Positions 11,401-22,137 of a DNA stretch of 64,000 nt are shown piece after piece. Source of the stretch: Catonia carolina (lineage: Eukaryota; Arthropoda; Insecta; Hemiptera; Achilidae); NCBI GenBank assembly GCA_035578175.1, contig JAQMRL010000001.1, positions 432,029,545-432,093,544 of the forward strand, read 5' to 3'. The translations under genes were made by a program, and so were the position numbers. Position 1 is the first letter of the stretch. Each line of letters begins with the position of its first letter. The notes beneath the pieces are model-generated. The model ran no database searches. It saw nothing but the letters and a program-made list of their open reading frames with translations, and was not told the origin of the DNA.

Positions 11401-13192
11401 TAATATTACTTAAACTTTCTTGAATTTCAAACGCTAGACATATGATCGTAATAATTACAATATGTTCATATTACCACAATAGTCCTCTGTAATTTCTCTG
11501 CTATATTGGTACAACAGCTGCTGTTGTAAAATATACAGCTCAAAAAATAATGTTAATTTCATATTTTTAATGTATGGGGGGGAAGGGAAGATTTCGTGTT
11601 TGAATTATCTTGTGACTTTTATAGTTTTTCAAATTTCAATGGCGAATCGGTTAAAAAATCACAAAAATGTACAAAACATATTCACAAATTGTATTAGGTT
11701 CTACCAAAAAAAAATGTATTCTTGGGACATTTTTATGGATTTTGAAGTATCTACACCCTTACAATAATCATAAGTCATAGAAGATAGGTTACAAATAGAG
11801 CGTGAACTATTAAAAAACGAGTTATGACCATAAAATCTGTCGCCACCGCTATCAATAAGAGTTTATTTGTTGGTAATAGATCTTTAAATAAATATTTATG
11901 TGGTAGTCCACTTTATAAAGGAATATCTCTTCAAATACATAAGGAGCATCTTACATAAAATATTTAATCGATATGTTTGTACAAAATAATAAAAGAACAT
12001 GATATAATTGCTGTACAAAATGATTGATGAATATAAATAAAAGTAGTTCTAAAATTTCTTATATTTGTGGTATGTAATGTATAAATAATCGATTGAAATG
12101 TTCATATTTTCATTGCTTAAACTATTTCAAAAGTTCCTGAAAGAAATGAATTTTTCACAATATCAGTTTATTTTACTGTCTTTACCCAGATATTTTAAGT
12201 TAGTTTATGTTTTCTCAACATATATCTTACATAGTAATAATAATACATCAAAACAACGCTGTACACGGATAAAATCCATCTGCAGTTAGATATTGTAACA
12301 ATTATGATAGAAGGCCGATAAAAGCACCTTCTGAACAGGATTTGACGTGTGATTATGAGAAAAGGTGGTCGGACAGGTCCCTTGGGCAGTAAAAGTTTTT
12401 ATTACGTTGTTGAGCCTACTATTGTTTCTTTATTTTTTTATTCTTTAGATTGTTCTAGTAAAGTGCAGTAGTTACAATTTTCGGTTCTTTTATTCCCAAT
12501 GTTTCTGCATCTTTCTAAAATAGATTATCTCTACAGATAAATAGCAGCCGGCATTTTTGTCAGAGGGCATTGTAGTACGAGTTATTAAAAAGTGTTCTTT
12601 TATAACAGCATCCAGAAGACTGTCTTTTAATGACTAGAAAAGCAAAAATTTGAGAGAAATATCCTTCGCAAGATAATTGGTTTAAAGATAGTATACGAAC
12701 AATACAGGTTACGAGGATGAGAAGAACTCTATAAGAAAGACGAACGATTAGAAAAAGAAGACTAAAATTCTGTGTACACCTGTAGATAATAGATAACAAA
12801 CGGTTACAAAACAAATTTTTAAGACACTAAACAATAAACCTAAGGTGTCATAAATATTTCAAAGAAGTCAGAAGGGATAGCCTATTTAGAAAACCGGATT
12901 TTTTTAACAGTTAAGAATTATTTACAAACTGTTTAACAAAACTTTCAGTAAATGTTTCAACAATTTTCGAATATATCTTGAAGAAGACAGTTCTCAGCAG
13001 CGTTGCTTCCGTGTGATCGTTTAGTTGTAAGTGATGAAGCGTTTCTTTTTGGGTCTGGCAATGTACAATATTTCATTACACGGATGAGGACGTAGTTGTG
13101 GTTTTAAAGTTAATGGACGAGGTGAATGAAAGTGTGAAAAGGAGAGAATGAAAACGTGATACTGATGGTCTGTTTAACTGATAAGATTAAGT
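11401..13192. other. No recognised feature
   Basis: AT-rich noncoding sequence. The open frames at 11570-11767, 12098-12289 and 12560-12814 carry no recognisable domain and look like chance frames. Confidence 0.4.
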
Positions 13193-13561
13193 TTATTGAG
13201 AAATAAGAGTTGACCATTCGTAATATAATTTTATGTTTTTAATCTTTAAAGGATGGTTGAACATTTTTGATCGGGTAAACCGGAATGGAAAGTCTAATGT
13301 TCTCGCCTTTTTGATTGTTTGATTTTCAATATTTTCGTCGAGAATATTTATAGCCAAATGATTAGAATGAGTGTCCAACTTGGTTAAATACTTTTTACTC
13401 CGACTGCTAATTTCTTCTCTCACCGTTGGTATGCCCAGGTCATAGTGGAGTACTTCACTAGGCACATACCAAGGTGCACAGCATATTAGTCGAAGAAACT
13501 TCGATTGAAAACCGAAATAAACCGAAAAATATACTGAATAAAACCAAACTGAGACAACCAA
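13193..13561 (-). pseudogene. Jockey-like LINE reverse transcriptase, C-terminal relic
   Basis: The minus-strand frame contains QSKFLRLICCAPWYVPSEVL, HYDLGIPTVREEI and, further on, HLAINILDE. This is the usual C-terminal pattern of jockey-clade proteins (QSKxLRxIxxAPWYVxNxxLHxDLxIPxV). The upstream catalytic part is missing. The TTAA-MITE copy 2 is inserted about twelve bases beyond its open frame. Confidence 0.8.
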
Positions 13562-13576
13562 AATTATTGACTTTAA

Positions 13577-14300
13577 TTTGAGACTGTATAATGGTTTTGA
13601 CTGAAAATTTCGATTTTCGGTTTACGTGTTTTTCAATAGTTCAGAACAAGATCTACCAGAAAAAACATTAAATTAAATTACTTCAAAAATTATTTTAATG
13701 AAAAAATTAAGATTTTACCAGGTTTTACCAAAAAAAAATCTTGTCAACAAGAACAAATATTTTTTATATTTTTATACCATTCGTTTTAGAGCAAAGGAAA
13801 TTTTAGGTTTTTAAAATACCTGCATTTTTGTTTTTAATATTCTCAGCTGCTGGTCTAGCTTTCAAACCAACTACTGATGGGGAAATTTACTCGTTTGTGT
13901 AAATTTTGTTTTTTATTTTTTGCCTTTTCCCATAAATTTAGAATTTTAACATTTAGGAACATTTTTCTCGAAAATTATTAAACCTACCAGGCTGAAATTT
14001 TCACCAGGTATTTATCTTGTACATATAAATATACCGACATTTTTATGACTTCCTCAGACGCTCCAAAAATTAGCAATATGCAAAAAAGTCGAAAAAAATT
14101 GTAAAGACTCTATGTTATTCATTATTTTGTTTTTAATTTTATGGTCCAACAGATTAAATTTTAAAAAAATGCAGTACCTAAAGAAACCCGACAACTATAA
14201 GTGTGTAAAGTTTCATTTCCCTATCTTTTACCAATCCAATGAAAAATGTACCTAAAAATAGCAAATTTAACATTGGTGGGATGCAAAGTACAGTCTCCTC
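13577..14300. mobile_element. MITE with TTAA target duplication, copy 2
   Basis: A 724-bp element aligned end to end with 3164-3886. It is flanked by TTAA at 13573-13576 and 14301-14304. The inverted ends are GAGACTGTA and TACAGTCTC. Internal identity is visibly high but with many substitutions and small indels, so the two insertions are not recent. It has no coding capacity. Confidence 0.8.
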
Positions 14301-14304
14301 TTAA

Positions 14305-15640
14305 GGGCTTCCATGAAGAAAATCCGGGTGGAAATAAGAAAGGAGAAAAGTCTACAGTGAAAAAATACTGAGAATGTGAGCTGCAAAAATAGCTTCGAGA
14401 AACACCTTAACTCGCCTCACTATAATTGGTCCTATACGGGGAAACAATATATAAGTAGAAAGAGAGGTTAAAAACTGCAGAAGGTGGAAAGAATGGTTTC
14501 GGACAAAAAATTTTAGTACTTGGCTGGGTACTCCGAAGATGTAAGGCACATAAAACGTGAAGATAAAGAAGAAATCATCATAATATTATTTATACCACTG
14601 TATGCAAGAAAAATACAAATTCATGACACCACTTATAATTTTTCCAGTTATATTTTTTATCTTTTTCCAATATTAGCTCAGTCAATCTCGTTATTAATTT
14701 ATGAAGTTATAGTAAAATTTATAATTTGAAAACTTATAGAATTTTAAATAAAGTTGCAAATGGAGTCGGATGTTTATTCGACTTATGCAGATTGAAACAG
14801 TTTTGAAACGCTTAATCACAACCGTTTTCATCACATCTTAAAACCACATTATTACTTCTGTAGATTAAATTCATCCCGACTTCTTAATTAATTCACTAAT
14901 GAATTTAACTCAACAACTGAGTAAGAAATCAAATGAAAACAAATGGAATTTCACCTTAACCTTTCTTAACCTTCGTTTTTTTTTATAAAACGAAGGAAAT
15001 TCTTTTATTATTAACAAATTTATTATGTATTTTTGTCGTTTAAAGTGATTTAGATTAAGTTAAGTAACTTCAAATATTTCTAGGTACTCTTTTAGCTCGT
15101 ATTCTCAACATTCTTCATTCCTTTCTTTCGTCCATCTCTTTTCGTTAAGCCCTTAAATTTTGTGCAAGAATTTTTATAATGTGTTTTTTCGGTTTATTCC
15201 TTTTGATATTTTGCGATTTTGTTAAGCTGTTATTGCCGTTTTACATTTATCCCAAACGCGAAAACTCTATATTCATCCAATCCCCCTGCTGCAGGTCTCT
15301 ACTTGTCATTTCCTCTTCTACTCCACCATTTTTTTTTTGTGAATTTCGTCCCGTACACTCTCAAGGAAGTACAGGACATATCAAGAACTTAAGAACTGAG
15401 AAGTTAATAGTTAATACAATATTACCTGATTATACATTTTATTTCAATTACACATGAACCTACTACTTAAAGCTTAGTTACATTCTTGCTTACTTAGTCA
15501 TAGATTTTTTTCAGAATCGTTATCGAAAGTCTGCTTTCATACTTTCCCACTACATAACATTTTATTTTTGTATTCATTTATTTTTTTTGTTATGTTATGA
15601 TTATGGTTGATAATAATTGTAGTGTATTTGCAAGAGTGGT
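14305..15640. other. No recognised feature
   Basis: AT-rich noncoding sequence. The open frame at 15179-15457 starts with hydrophobic residues but has no domain that I recognise. Confidence 0.35.
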
Positions 15641-16232
15641 TTAGAAGAGATGGGAAATTTGAAAGTAGACAATGAAAACATACAGGAAGTTGGGGAATTC
15701 TGCTATCTAGGGAGTAAAATAACTAAGGATGGTAGAAGCACAAGTGATATCAGAAGTAGAATTGCTTATGCTAGAAAAGCCTTTGAAATAGAAACAGCTT
15801 ACTAACTACAAACATTGATTTACAGATTAGGAAACATTTCTTAAAACATTATGTTTGGAGTGTAGAATTATACGGGAATGAAACGTGGGTGATAGGGGCT
15901 GTAGAAAAGAAGCTGTAGGATAGAAGCTTTTGAAATCTGGTGTTATAGGAAAATGTTAAAGATTAGGTAGGTGGACAAAATAAGTAATTTAGAGGTTCTT
16001 AGGCGAGTGGATGAAAAAAGAAGTATATGGAAGCATCTTACCAGAAGAAGGGATAGGCTAGTGGGGCTTATCTTAAGACATCCAAGTAATGGGCTATGAG
16101 TAATGGAGGGTAATATTGAGGGAGTAAATTGTAGGGGGAGGCAAAGATTAGAATATACGACTTGCGCAAGATAGAACAGCTTGGAGAACTGCATCAAACC
16201 AGTCGAGAGACTGATGACAAAAATAAATTGTA
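15641..16232 (+). pseudogene. LINE reverse transcriptase C-terminal relic, family L-A copy 1
   Basis: With frameshifts the plus strand reads EFCYLGSKITKDGRSTSDIR, KHYVWSVELYGNETWVIGAV and SNLEVLRRVDEKRSIWKHLT, then GRQRLEY. These are the thumb and C-terminal blocks of a non-LTR reverse transcriptase (YLGSxI, LYGxETW, HILRH). It ends GAGAGACTGATGACAAAAA. The second copy, 46235-46745, shares the same 3' end and keeps ~50 bp that are deleted here. Confidence 0.8.
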
Positions 16233-17203
16233 GTGTTAGTATGCATTATTAAAGTTAGTATATTAGTAATAATTAATAATTTATTTTCTTCATATTCTCC
16301 ATCTACCTATGGTGCCATTAGTACTACCATTCTTATAGTTTTCCATCAATCACTGGTTTTCTTGTTCAGTTATCTTCCCCGTAACTTATAAGTTGCAGTC
16401 CATCCACTAGTCTTCTGGTCTTTTTTAAAAAATTTCCTAGCACATAAAAAATATAGTACTTTTATTAATATTAAAATGTATTTTGTTCAAAAACAGCTTC
16501 ATCGATTTTTTTTTTTATTATTCGTCTCGTTCTTCTTTTCTTCCTCTTTCTTCTTTTTTACACCATCCATTTCCCAAAATTAACAGTTCCTACAAATTGT
16601 GACATTATCGAAAAGGAAAGTGTTCAGTATTACAATAGATTCAAATACCGCGCGCCGTCGAATCTTCCAGAATAAATCTTCCCGCTCGATTAATTCAGTA
16701 ATATTGATTCTGCATCGATTACTTCATCAATTAGTTCCACGCATGTGTGATCCTTGACCACGTGGCGCGCTCTCCGCCAATAGCAAAATTAGATTAATTT
16801 CCCGTGTTCTCTCCGCCATTGTTCCTTCTTCCCGAATCTCTCCTTCACTTCCAGTCAAACCATCTAGCGGTTCGGTCGTGTTTTAACGGACGCTCGCAGC
16901 CTCGAGAGCTGGCGTCACCTGCATTTAACGCGTTGGTTATACCAACCCCATGTCGCCGATAATATATTAATTAAGGCCCCAAGCAACGAAGCTTTTCATT
17001 GTGAACGCGCTTACATTTGTGTAACGAACTATTCATGGTATTTATTCAATTAATTACCGGACTTTGTGCTATCTGTGCTATCCTGCGTCTCGAACTTGTA
17101 AACCGCTATCCTAACTGCAGTTATCCGAGTGTTAGCAGTGCTTTATGTGTATTCTTAACGTGCCTTTGTTTATTGTGTGAAATCTGTACAGATCTAGCCG
17201 AAC
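16233..17203 (+). other. GC/CpG-richer single-copy-looking stretch, possible promoter or 5'UTR
   Basis: From about 16640 to 17200 the sequence is richer in CG dinucleotides (GCGCGCCGTCG, GGCGCGCTCTCC, CTCGAGAGC) than most of the window, and it matches none of the repeats found here. An open frame with its first ATG at 17035 is hydrophobic and Cys-rich and runs into the LINE tail. It could be a host promoter or first exon interrupted by the LINE. The sequence alone does not prove a gene. Confidence 0.3.
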
Positions 17204-17205
17204 AT

Positions 17206-17248
<43 letters not shown>

Positions 17249-17250
17249 CA
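17206..17250 (-). repeat. (TTTA)n microsatellite, 3' tail of the LINE
   Basis: About eleven uninterrupted TTTA units. They lie exactly at the 3' end of the minus-strand LINE, as expected for a LINE that ends in a short tandem repeat rather than poly(A). Confidence 0.9.
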
Positions 17251-17628
17251 ACAATACAAAGGCTAACAGAACTTATCCATATAAGCCTTATTGACATAAA
17301 ATTTTTTTACATATTTACAAAACAAATTTGCTTATAACTATTTTATTTACATAATATACATGCTATAACACTTTTTGTCTCTTTTTCTCAAAAAAAAATA
17401 AAATAATGTTTCAATAAAATTACTTACTATAATAACAAATTAATAAGAAAAAAAAATAATAAAAATTCCCACGAAAATAGTTAAGCAAAACATGATCAAA
17501 AATAATATTCTTTATTAATAAATTAATAAAAGGAAAAAGAAACAATAGAAAGAAGAAAAAAGAAAGAAGGAAAGAAGAAAGAAAGAAAGAAAAAGATGTG
17601 AGTCTGCTCTGTGAATTTATATCATTTA

Positions 17629-20469
17629 TTATTGGTTGGAGAGCGCCTGATAACATTTTGATGAGAATTGTTTGTAATTATCAAAAAAAGGATCGAGTTC
17701 CAAATTAAATTTATTGAAAAAGGATAGCGTCCGTATTAAGAACGTATTACTGTATTGCACAGTGTTCACTTTAGGCAAATAAAACAGATTAAAAGTCCTG
17801 GATCTAACAAAAGGTACATAATAAAAAATATTTTTAACAATATCCTCTAGGTCAACCTTATTATTTAATATTTTATATAAAAATTGCATACACATCACAT
17901 TTCGTCTAACTTCAAGGGATTGTATGTCAAAAATTCTTCTCATCGTCTCCGTAGAAAACCCTAAAGGGCATGACATACCATATTTTTTGTAATACAGGAG
18001 TCGCAATAATCTATTTTGAATTTTTTCAATCGAGTCTATGTAATTCCGATGATGGGGATTCCACACAATAGCAGCATATTCTAACCTGCTTCTAACTAGA
18101 GCTTCAAATAGCCTTATTGGGACCTCAATTCCATCAAACTGCTTTGTATTTCTAAATATAAATCCGAGTAACCTATAACCATTATTCACAATCATATGGA
18201 TGTGTTGCTTGAATGTTAATTTACTGTCAATTAGCACCCCTAAATCACGGATCTCATGGACTAGATCTAATTTTTCATTTTTTACAGAATAATCAAATAT
18301 ATGGAAATTAATTTGGTTGGAAAATATCATATATTTACATTTATTAATGTTTAACTCTAAATGATTTTTTTCACACCATAAATATACATTATATAAGTCT
18401 TTTTGAAGAAGTTTACAATCATCAAAATTATATATATGTTTATACAGTTTCATATCATCAGCAAATAAAATACATACACTATTATGAACGCTTAGTGGCA
18501 AATCGTTAATTAATAATAAAAATAAAAGAGGCCCGAGTTTACTGCCCTGTGGTACACCCATGCTATTTGAAAAATTACGAGAGCAATTATTTCTAAATCT
18601 CACATACAACGATCTACTTTTCAAGTAGCTATTAAAAAACAATATTAAATTTTTTGTAAAGCCAATTTTTTCCATTTTCATTAACAATATATCATGATTT
18701 ACTCTATCAAAGGCTTTTTTAAAATCTAAGTATATTACATCTGTACGCAATCTATTATCCAGCATATATGAGACATCCTGCGTGAATTTTAACAGATTTG
18801 TAACTGTGGAGCGTCCAGGCATGAAACCATGCTGTACGGGAGATATTAACCCCTTCACCTGTTTGAAAATCTTTGAGTGGATAATATGCTCAAAAACCTT
18901 TGCCAAAGAATTAATAATCGCAATGGGCCGATAATTTGAAACTTCATTTCTATTTCCTGACTTAAAAATTGGTGTTATTCGCGCAACTTTCCATTTAGTA
19001 GGAAAGGTATTAGTTCTGAGCGATAAATTACAAAGACACTGGATTGGCTTTATCAGTATGTCTGCACAACCTTTAATAATATAAGGAGGAATATTATCTG
19101 GTCCACTAGATTTCGTTGGTTTAAGTTTGCGTACCGCTTCAGTCACATCATTTTCATTAACACTCTCTAAACTTATAAGATCTAATCCGACTTTTACATT
19201 AAGATTTTCTGGGGGGGTATTATTTACTACATTTTGGCCTTCATATACAGAACAAAAATAATCAGCAAAACCCTGGGCAACTTCCTCTTCCTTGAGTCCC
19301 TGATTTCCAGTTACAAAAACTGATTGTTCGCTTCTGTTTGCCCTTTTATTATTTACAAAGTTCCAAAAATGTTTTATGTTACTATGAACATCGTCCTGCA
19401 ACATTTCTATATAATTCTTATAGGCTTGACTTATTTCCCATTTGAGACATGCCCTAAGTTGCCTAAATCTATTTTCATAGTAGTGTGAAAACTTCCTTTT
19501 GCGAGATAACTTGTTTTTTAATTTGATTTTTTGAATTAATCTCCTATCAAACCATGTGGGGTACTTGGACTTTATTACTTTTTTACATTCCGGAACACTT
19601 GCATAAATTGCTTTGTATAAAAAATTATAAAAACAATCAACTGCAAGGTTAATATCATTAAAAGTATAAAGTATATCCCAGTCCGAAAGTTTTAACATTT
19701 GATATAATTGGAAAAAGTTTGCCCTTTTGTAGTTACGGTAGGAAATATTGCTGGGTGCAAATCTAGAAACTTTAGGTAATTCAATGTCTGACACTAGTGC
19801 AGGGTGATGTAAATCTTCCTCTAACATAGGATATATCTCCCGTCTAGTTACCATACTAACACTACTCAATATTAGATCTAATTGTTTACCATAAGCATTG
19901 AATACATTATTACATATATTTAAGTTTAAAAGAGACATCGTATTGTACAACCTTTTTGCTTTACTAGAACCATTTTCTAACCTATAGTTTGGAGAATTAA
20001 TTTCACCCAAATTAAAATCACCTACAATTATATTATCAGAATGAACTAAATTAATATTATTTTCCAGTTCCTCCAAGAAATTAGTGAAATCTGACAAATC
20101 AGAATACGGGCTAAAGTAAACAGCAGCCAAATAAACCGTATAACCTGGTAATAATAATTTTACTTGAACACATTCGTACTTTTCCTGGGCGGAAACATTA
20201 GATAGAGTTACTTTTATACAAGGATTTGACTTTTGTACCGCTATCAATACCCCTCCACCTCGACTTAGACCTGTAAGGTCATAATCTCTATCACACCGAA
20301 AAACTAAATACCTATCATCAAACAACTCACCGTCGTTAATTTTGTCATTTAACCAAGTTTCAGTTAATACAATAACATCATAACTTTCATTTAAAATAGA
20401 TAAATAAAAATCCTTTGTCTTCGTTCTTAGACCCCGTACATTCTGATAGTACAATTGAATTACATTCAA
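17629..20469 (-). CDS. LINE ORF2: APE-type endonuclease and reverse transcriptase (946 aa)
   Basis: This protein nicks the target and copies element RNA into DNA at the nick. Residues 1-230 are an exonuclease/endonuclease/phosphatase domain: YYQNVRGLRTKT (7-18), VLTETWLN (34-41), IIVGDFNL (147-154) and HHPALVSDI (221-229). Reverse transcriptase spans roughly 480-760: PISNYRPIAI-type block (NYRPIAI, 512-518), YLDFKKAFDRVNH (580-592), GVPQGSKLGPLLF (638-650) and the catalytic FADD (669-672). The C-terminal YAAIVWNP block is typical of the group. The frame is uninterrupted and of full family length. The first ATG gives the normal start of the endonuclease domain. No RNase H or integrase is present. 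Confidence 0.95.
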   Translation of the reverse strand: MNVIQLYYQNVRGLRTKTKDFYLSILNESYDVIVLTETWLNDKINDGELFDDRYLVFRCDRDYDLTGLSRGGGVLIAVQKSNPCIKVTLSNVSAQEKYECVQVKLLLPGYTVYLAAVYFSPYSDLSDFTNFLEELENNINLVHSDNIIVGDFNLGEINSPNYRLENGSSKAKRLYNTMSLLNLNICNNVFNAYGKQLDLILSSVSMVTRREIYPMLEEDLHHPALVSDIELPKVSRFAPSNISYRNYKRANFFQLYQMLKLSDWDILYTFNDINLAVDCFYNFLYKAIYASVPECKKVIKSKYPTWFDRRLIQKIKLKNKLSRKRKFSHYYENRFRQLRACLKWEISQAYKNYIEMLQDDVHSNIKHFWNFVNNKRANRSEQSVFVTGNQGLKEEEVAQGFADYFCSVYEGQNVVNNTPPENLNVKVGLDLISLESVNENDVTEAVRKLKPTKSSGPDNIPPYIIKGCADILIKPIQCLCNLSLRTNTFPTKWKVARITPIFKSGNRNEVSNYRPIAIINSLAKVFEHIIHSKIFKQVKGLISPVQHGFMPGRSTVTNLLKFTQDVSYMLDNRLRTDVIYLDFKKAFDRVNHDILLMKMEKIGFTKNLILFFNSYLKSRSLYVRFRNNCSRNFSNSMGVPQGSKLGPLLFLLLINDLPLSVHNSVCILFADDMKLYKHIYNFDDCKLLQKDLYNVYLWCEKNHLELNINKCKYMIFSNQINFHIFDYSVKNEKLDLVHEIRDLGVLIDSKLTFKQHIHMIVNNGYRLLGFIFRNTKQFDGIEVPIRLFEALVRSRLEYAAIVWNPHHRNYIDSIEKIQNRLLRLLYYKKYGMSCPLGFSTETMRRIFDIQSLEVRRNVMCMQFLYKILNNKVDLEDIVKNIFYYVPFVRSRTFNLFYLPKVNTVQYSNTFLIRTLSFFNKFNLELDPFFDNYKQFSSKCYQALSNQ

Positions 20470-20596
20470 ATTATCAGAAATAATTTAAAATAAAGATAAA
20501 ATAAATTTGATACTTTAATGAATACACTTTACATTAAAAATAAAAATAACTTTTCTATTTAGGTAAATGTACTTATCTTTGCAATTTGATTCTTAT

Positions 20597-20812
20597 CTAT
20601 TTCAATGCCTCTTTAACTTTTGATAATTCTTCATCAGAAGAAACAATGAAAACACGTGATTGCTCGTCTTTACGTATTTTAATTTTTCCTGACCTGTCTA
20701 TCCACAAATATTTACACTTGAACTCATTTTTGACAAGCTTAGTCTTGGCAAATAATACACGTCTACCCGGAACCACATTTAGTGGTTTTTTACAACGGCG
20801 TCAACGAATTGA
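20597..20812 (-). pseudogene. LINE ORF1 C-terminal remnant (FP25-like)
   Basis: The minus-strand frame ends at TAG (20597-20599). It reads GRRVLFAKTKLVKNEFKCKY, then LWIDRSGKIKIRKDE and VFIVSSDEEL. This resembles the C-terminal domain of baculovirus FP25-like ORF1 proteins found in LINEs (established family knowledge), with the LWxxxGKIxxRK core. The N-terminal part was lost by 5' truncation of the insertion; upstream in the same frame there is a stop. It has the same orientation as ORF2 and lies 127 nt before it. Confidence 0.7.
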
Positions 20813-20989
20813 AGCATCCTAGGAAATCTACGCACTCAAAATCGAGTAAGTACTGTTAAACTCATTAATAATTGCAGTGTTATTCCCTGTATATGTTCCT
20901 GTCTATTCTCCAAACTTCCCTATTCCTTAACGAGCAAAGCGTTACGCCTAATGTGCGCGTCGAAGTCACATCGCGCCTTTGTTTCCCGG

Positions 20990-21065
20990 TGGTATTCGAT
21001 CCCACCACTTTAACGAATCAAGCAGATGTAGGAATCATTATACCATTTGATTACCGCATCGCACA
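20990..21065 (-). repeat. Possible tRNA-derived relic
   Basis: On the minus strand the segment reads TGCGGTAATCAAATGGTATA, then ATGATTCCTACATC, and later GTGGGATCGAATACCACC. It has an A-box-like (ATGGTATAATG) and a weak B-box-like (GGATCGAATACC) segment at tRNA spacing. The acceptor stem is not convincing. It may be a decayed SINE head. Confidence 0.35.
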
Positions 21066-21167
21066 GAAAGAGTATTCGATAATGACATAGAGTTTAAAAA
21101 TTTTAACGTAAATAATAAGAGTAATAAATAGGGTTTTCCAAGAAATAGTTACAAATAATGTGTAATT

Positions 21168-21492
21168 TTTTTTAATCCATAATGTGTGTACGTTGCAATC
21201 TGTTCAATTCAGAACAATAAGCAACCCTATGACCCAATGAGATGAGAATGATGTGTATGACGTGTAAATGAGGTGTAGCCTTGTACAGATCCAGGCCGAC
21301 CATTTCTGAGAAGTATGGTTTATTGAACCCCAACCATAAAAAGTACACTGGTAACCACTGTTTAGTATTAAACTCCGTATAAATGAATCTACCTTTACTA
21401 GAATTTGAACCAGGAATCTTCGTCTCCGAAAATCAGCTGTTCAATAGCTGATTTTGGCGACGACTTTACCTCTAGACCAACCCGGTGGGTCA
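21168..21492 (-). mobile_element. SINE1 copy a (tRNA-derived), full length
   Basis: On the minus strand: ACCGGGTTGGTCTAGAGGTA (A box), a near-palindrome around CAGCTATTGAACAGCTG, then GGAGACGAAGATTCC, a B box (GGTTCAAATTC), and a shared body ending TTGAACAGATTGCAACGTAC. Seven other copies share this order. The head is tRNA-like with an unusually long A-to-B spacing. Confidence 0.85.
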
Positions 21493-21718
21493 ATGTGTAA
21501 TATAAATGGTCTTTATTGTTGTAGCTATTGTTGTAAAGGTATTGTGAAAGAGTCGAGTCGGGTAACTTTTTAGATGATTGGCCTTTTTGTAACACCTTCT
21601 ATTCAATCCTAATTTGTTTACAGTTGTTAAGATTTATCCAGAAGCCGTCGGAAGGATTTTATACTTTTATTGTTATATCGAAGATCTCTGACCTTCTGGT
21701 GACTTCCACAGCGTCATG

Positions 21719-21727
21719 TATATAAGG
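21719..21727 (+). promoter_or_regulatory. TATA box of LTR B
   Basis: TATATAAGG, followed about 30 nt later by GTCAGTATTTG, which resembles an arthropod initiator (TCAGT). The same pair is present in LTR A at 11098. Confidence 0.65.
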
Positions 21728-21834
21728 AGCCCCGAGTTCGTTCCTGGAGTCAGTATTTGCTCTAACTTTGACGAGTGTGTATTGCGTACTGCTTAACGGT
21801 TACGTTTGGAAAAGGCCAGCGTTACTGTGAATTG

Positions 21835-21867
21835 CTCTCTATTGTTTAACCGTTAAACAATAGAGAG
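21835..21867. repeat. Perfect 33-bp palindrome inside LTR B
   Basis: Arms CTCTCTATTGTTTAAC and its exact complement around a single C. A second weaker inverted repeat (AACGTTAAA/TTTAACGTT) follows directly. It is absent at the equivalent place in LTR A. Confidence 0.9.
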
Positions 21868-22137
21868 ATAAACGTTAAACTTTAACGTTTATTTACTCTG
21901 TATCATTTTTATAAGTAGTATTTAGTGAATTGGTTAAGTTATTTATTGTATTAGTTAATTATAATTAGTTTTTTATTTAATAAGTAGACTAATTTAATTG
22001 TAACTTACTTGTAGATTTTAGTCACTTACTTAATTGTAATTTTTTAGTTGTAATAAATACTTGTAATTTTAAACTTTAGAGGATTAATTATTTAACTTAC
22101 CCAGATCCCGAAACGGACCTTAGAGTTAAGTGTCACA

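Larger units (their letters stand above)
17204..20815 (-). mobile_element. Non-LTR retrotransposon (LINE), FP25-type ORF1 end plus intact ORF2
   Basis: The element runs right to left: ORF1 remnant (20597-20812), a 127-nt gap, ORF2 (17629-20469), a 3'UTR of ~380 nt and a (TAAA)n tail that appears as (TTTA)n at 17206-17250. The 5' truncation lies inside ORF1, near 20815. ORF2 has no stops or frameshifts, so the insertion is young. The clade is probably CR1/jockey-group, judged from the APE endonuclease plus FP25-like ORF1. A clean target duplication was not identified. Confidence 0.85.
21588..22137 (+). mobile_element. Solo LTR B with TATA box
   Basis: Begins TGTAACAC and ends GTGTCACA, which are imperfect inverted termini of the TG...CA type, over 550 bp. 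TATATAAGG at 21719-21727 is followed by AGTCAGTATTTG (initiator-like) and CTTTGACGAGTGT, as in LTR A. Downstream lies a perfect 33-bp palindrome. No primer-binding site, gag or pol is next to it, and no clear 5-bp target duplication is seen. A 28-bp piece of its 3' end recurs at 60684-60712. Confidence 0.7.
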
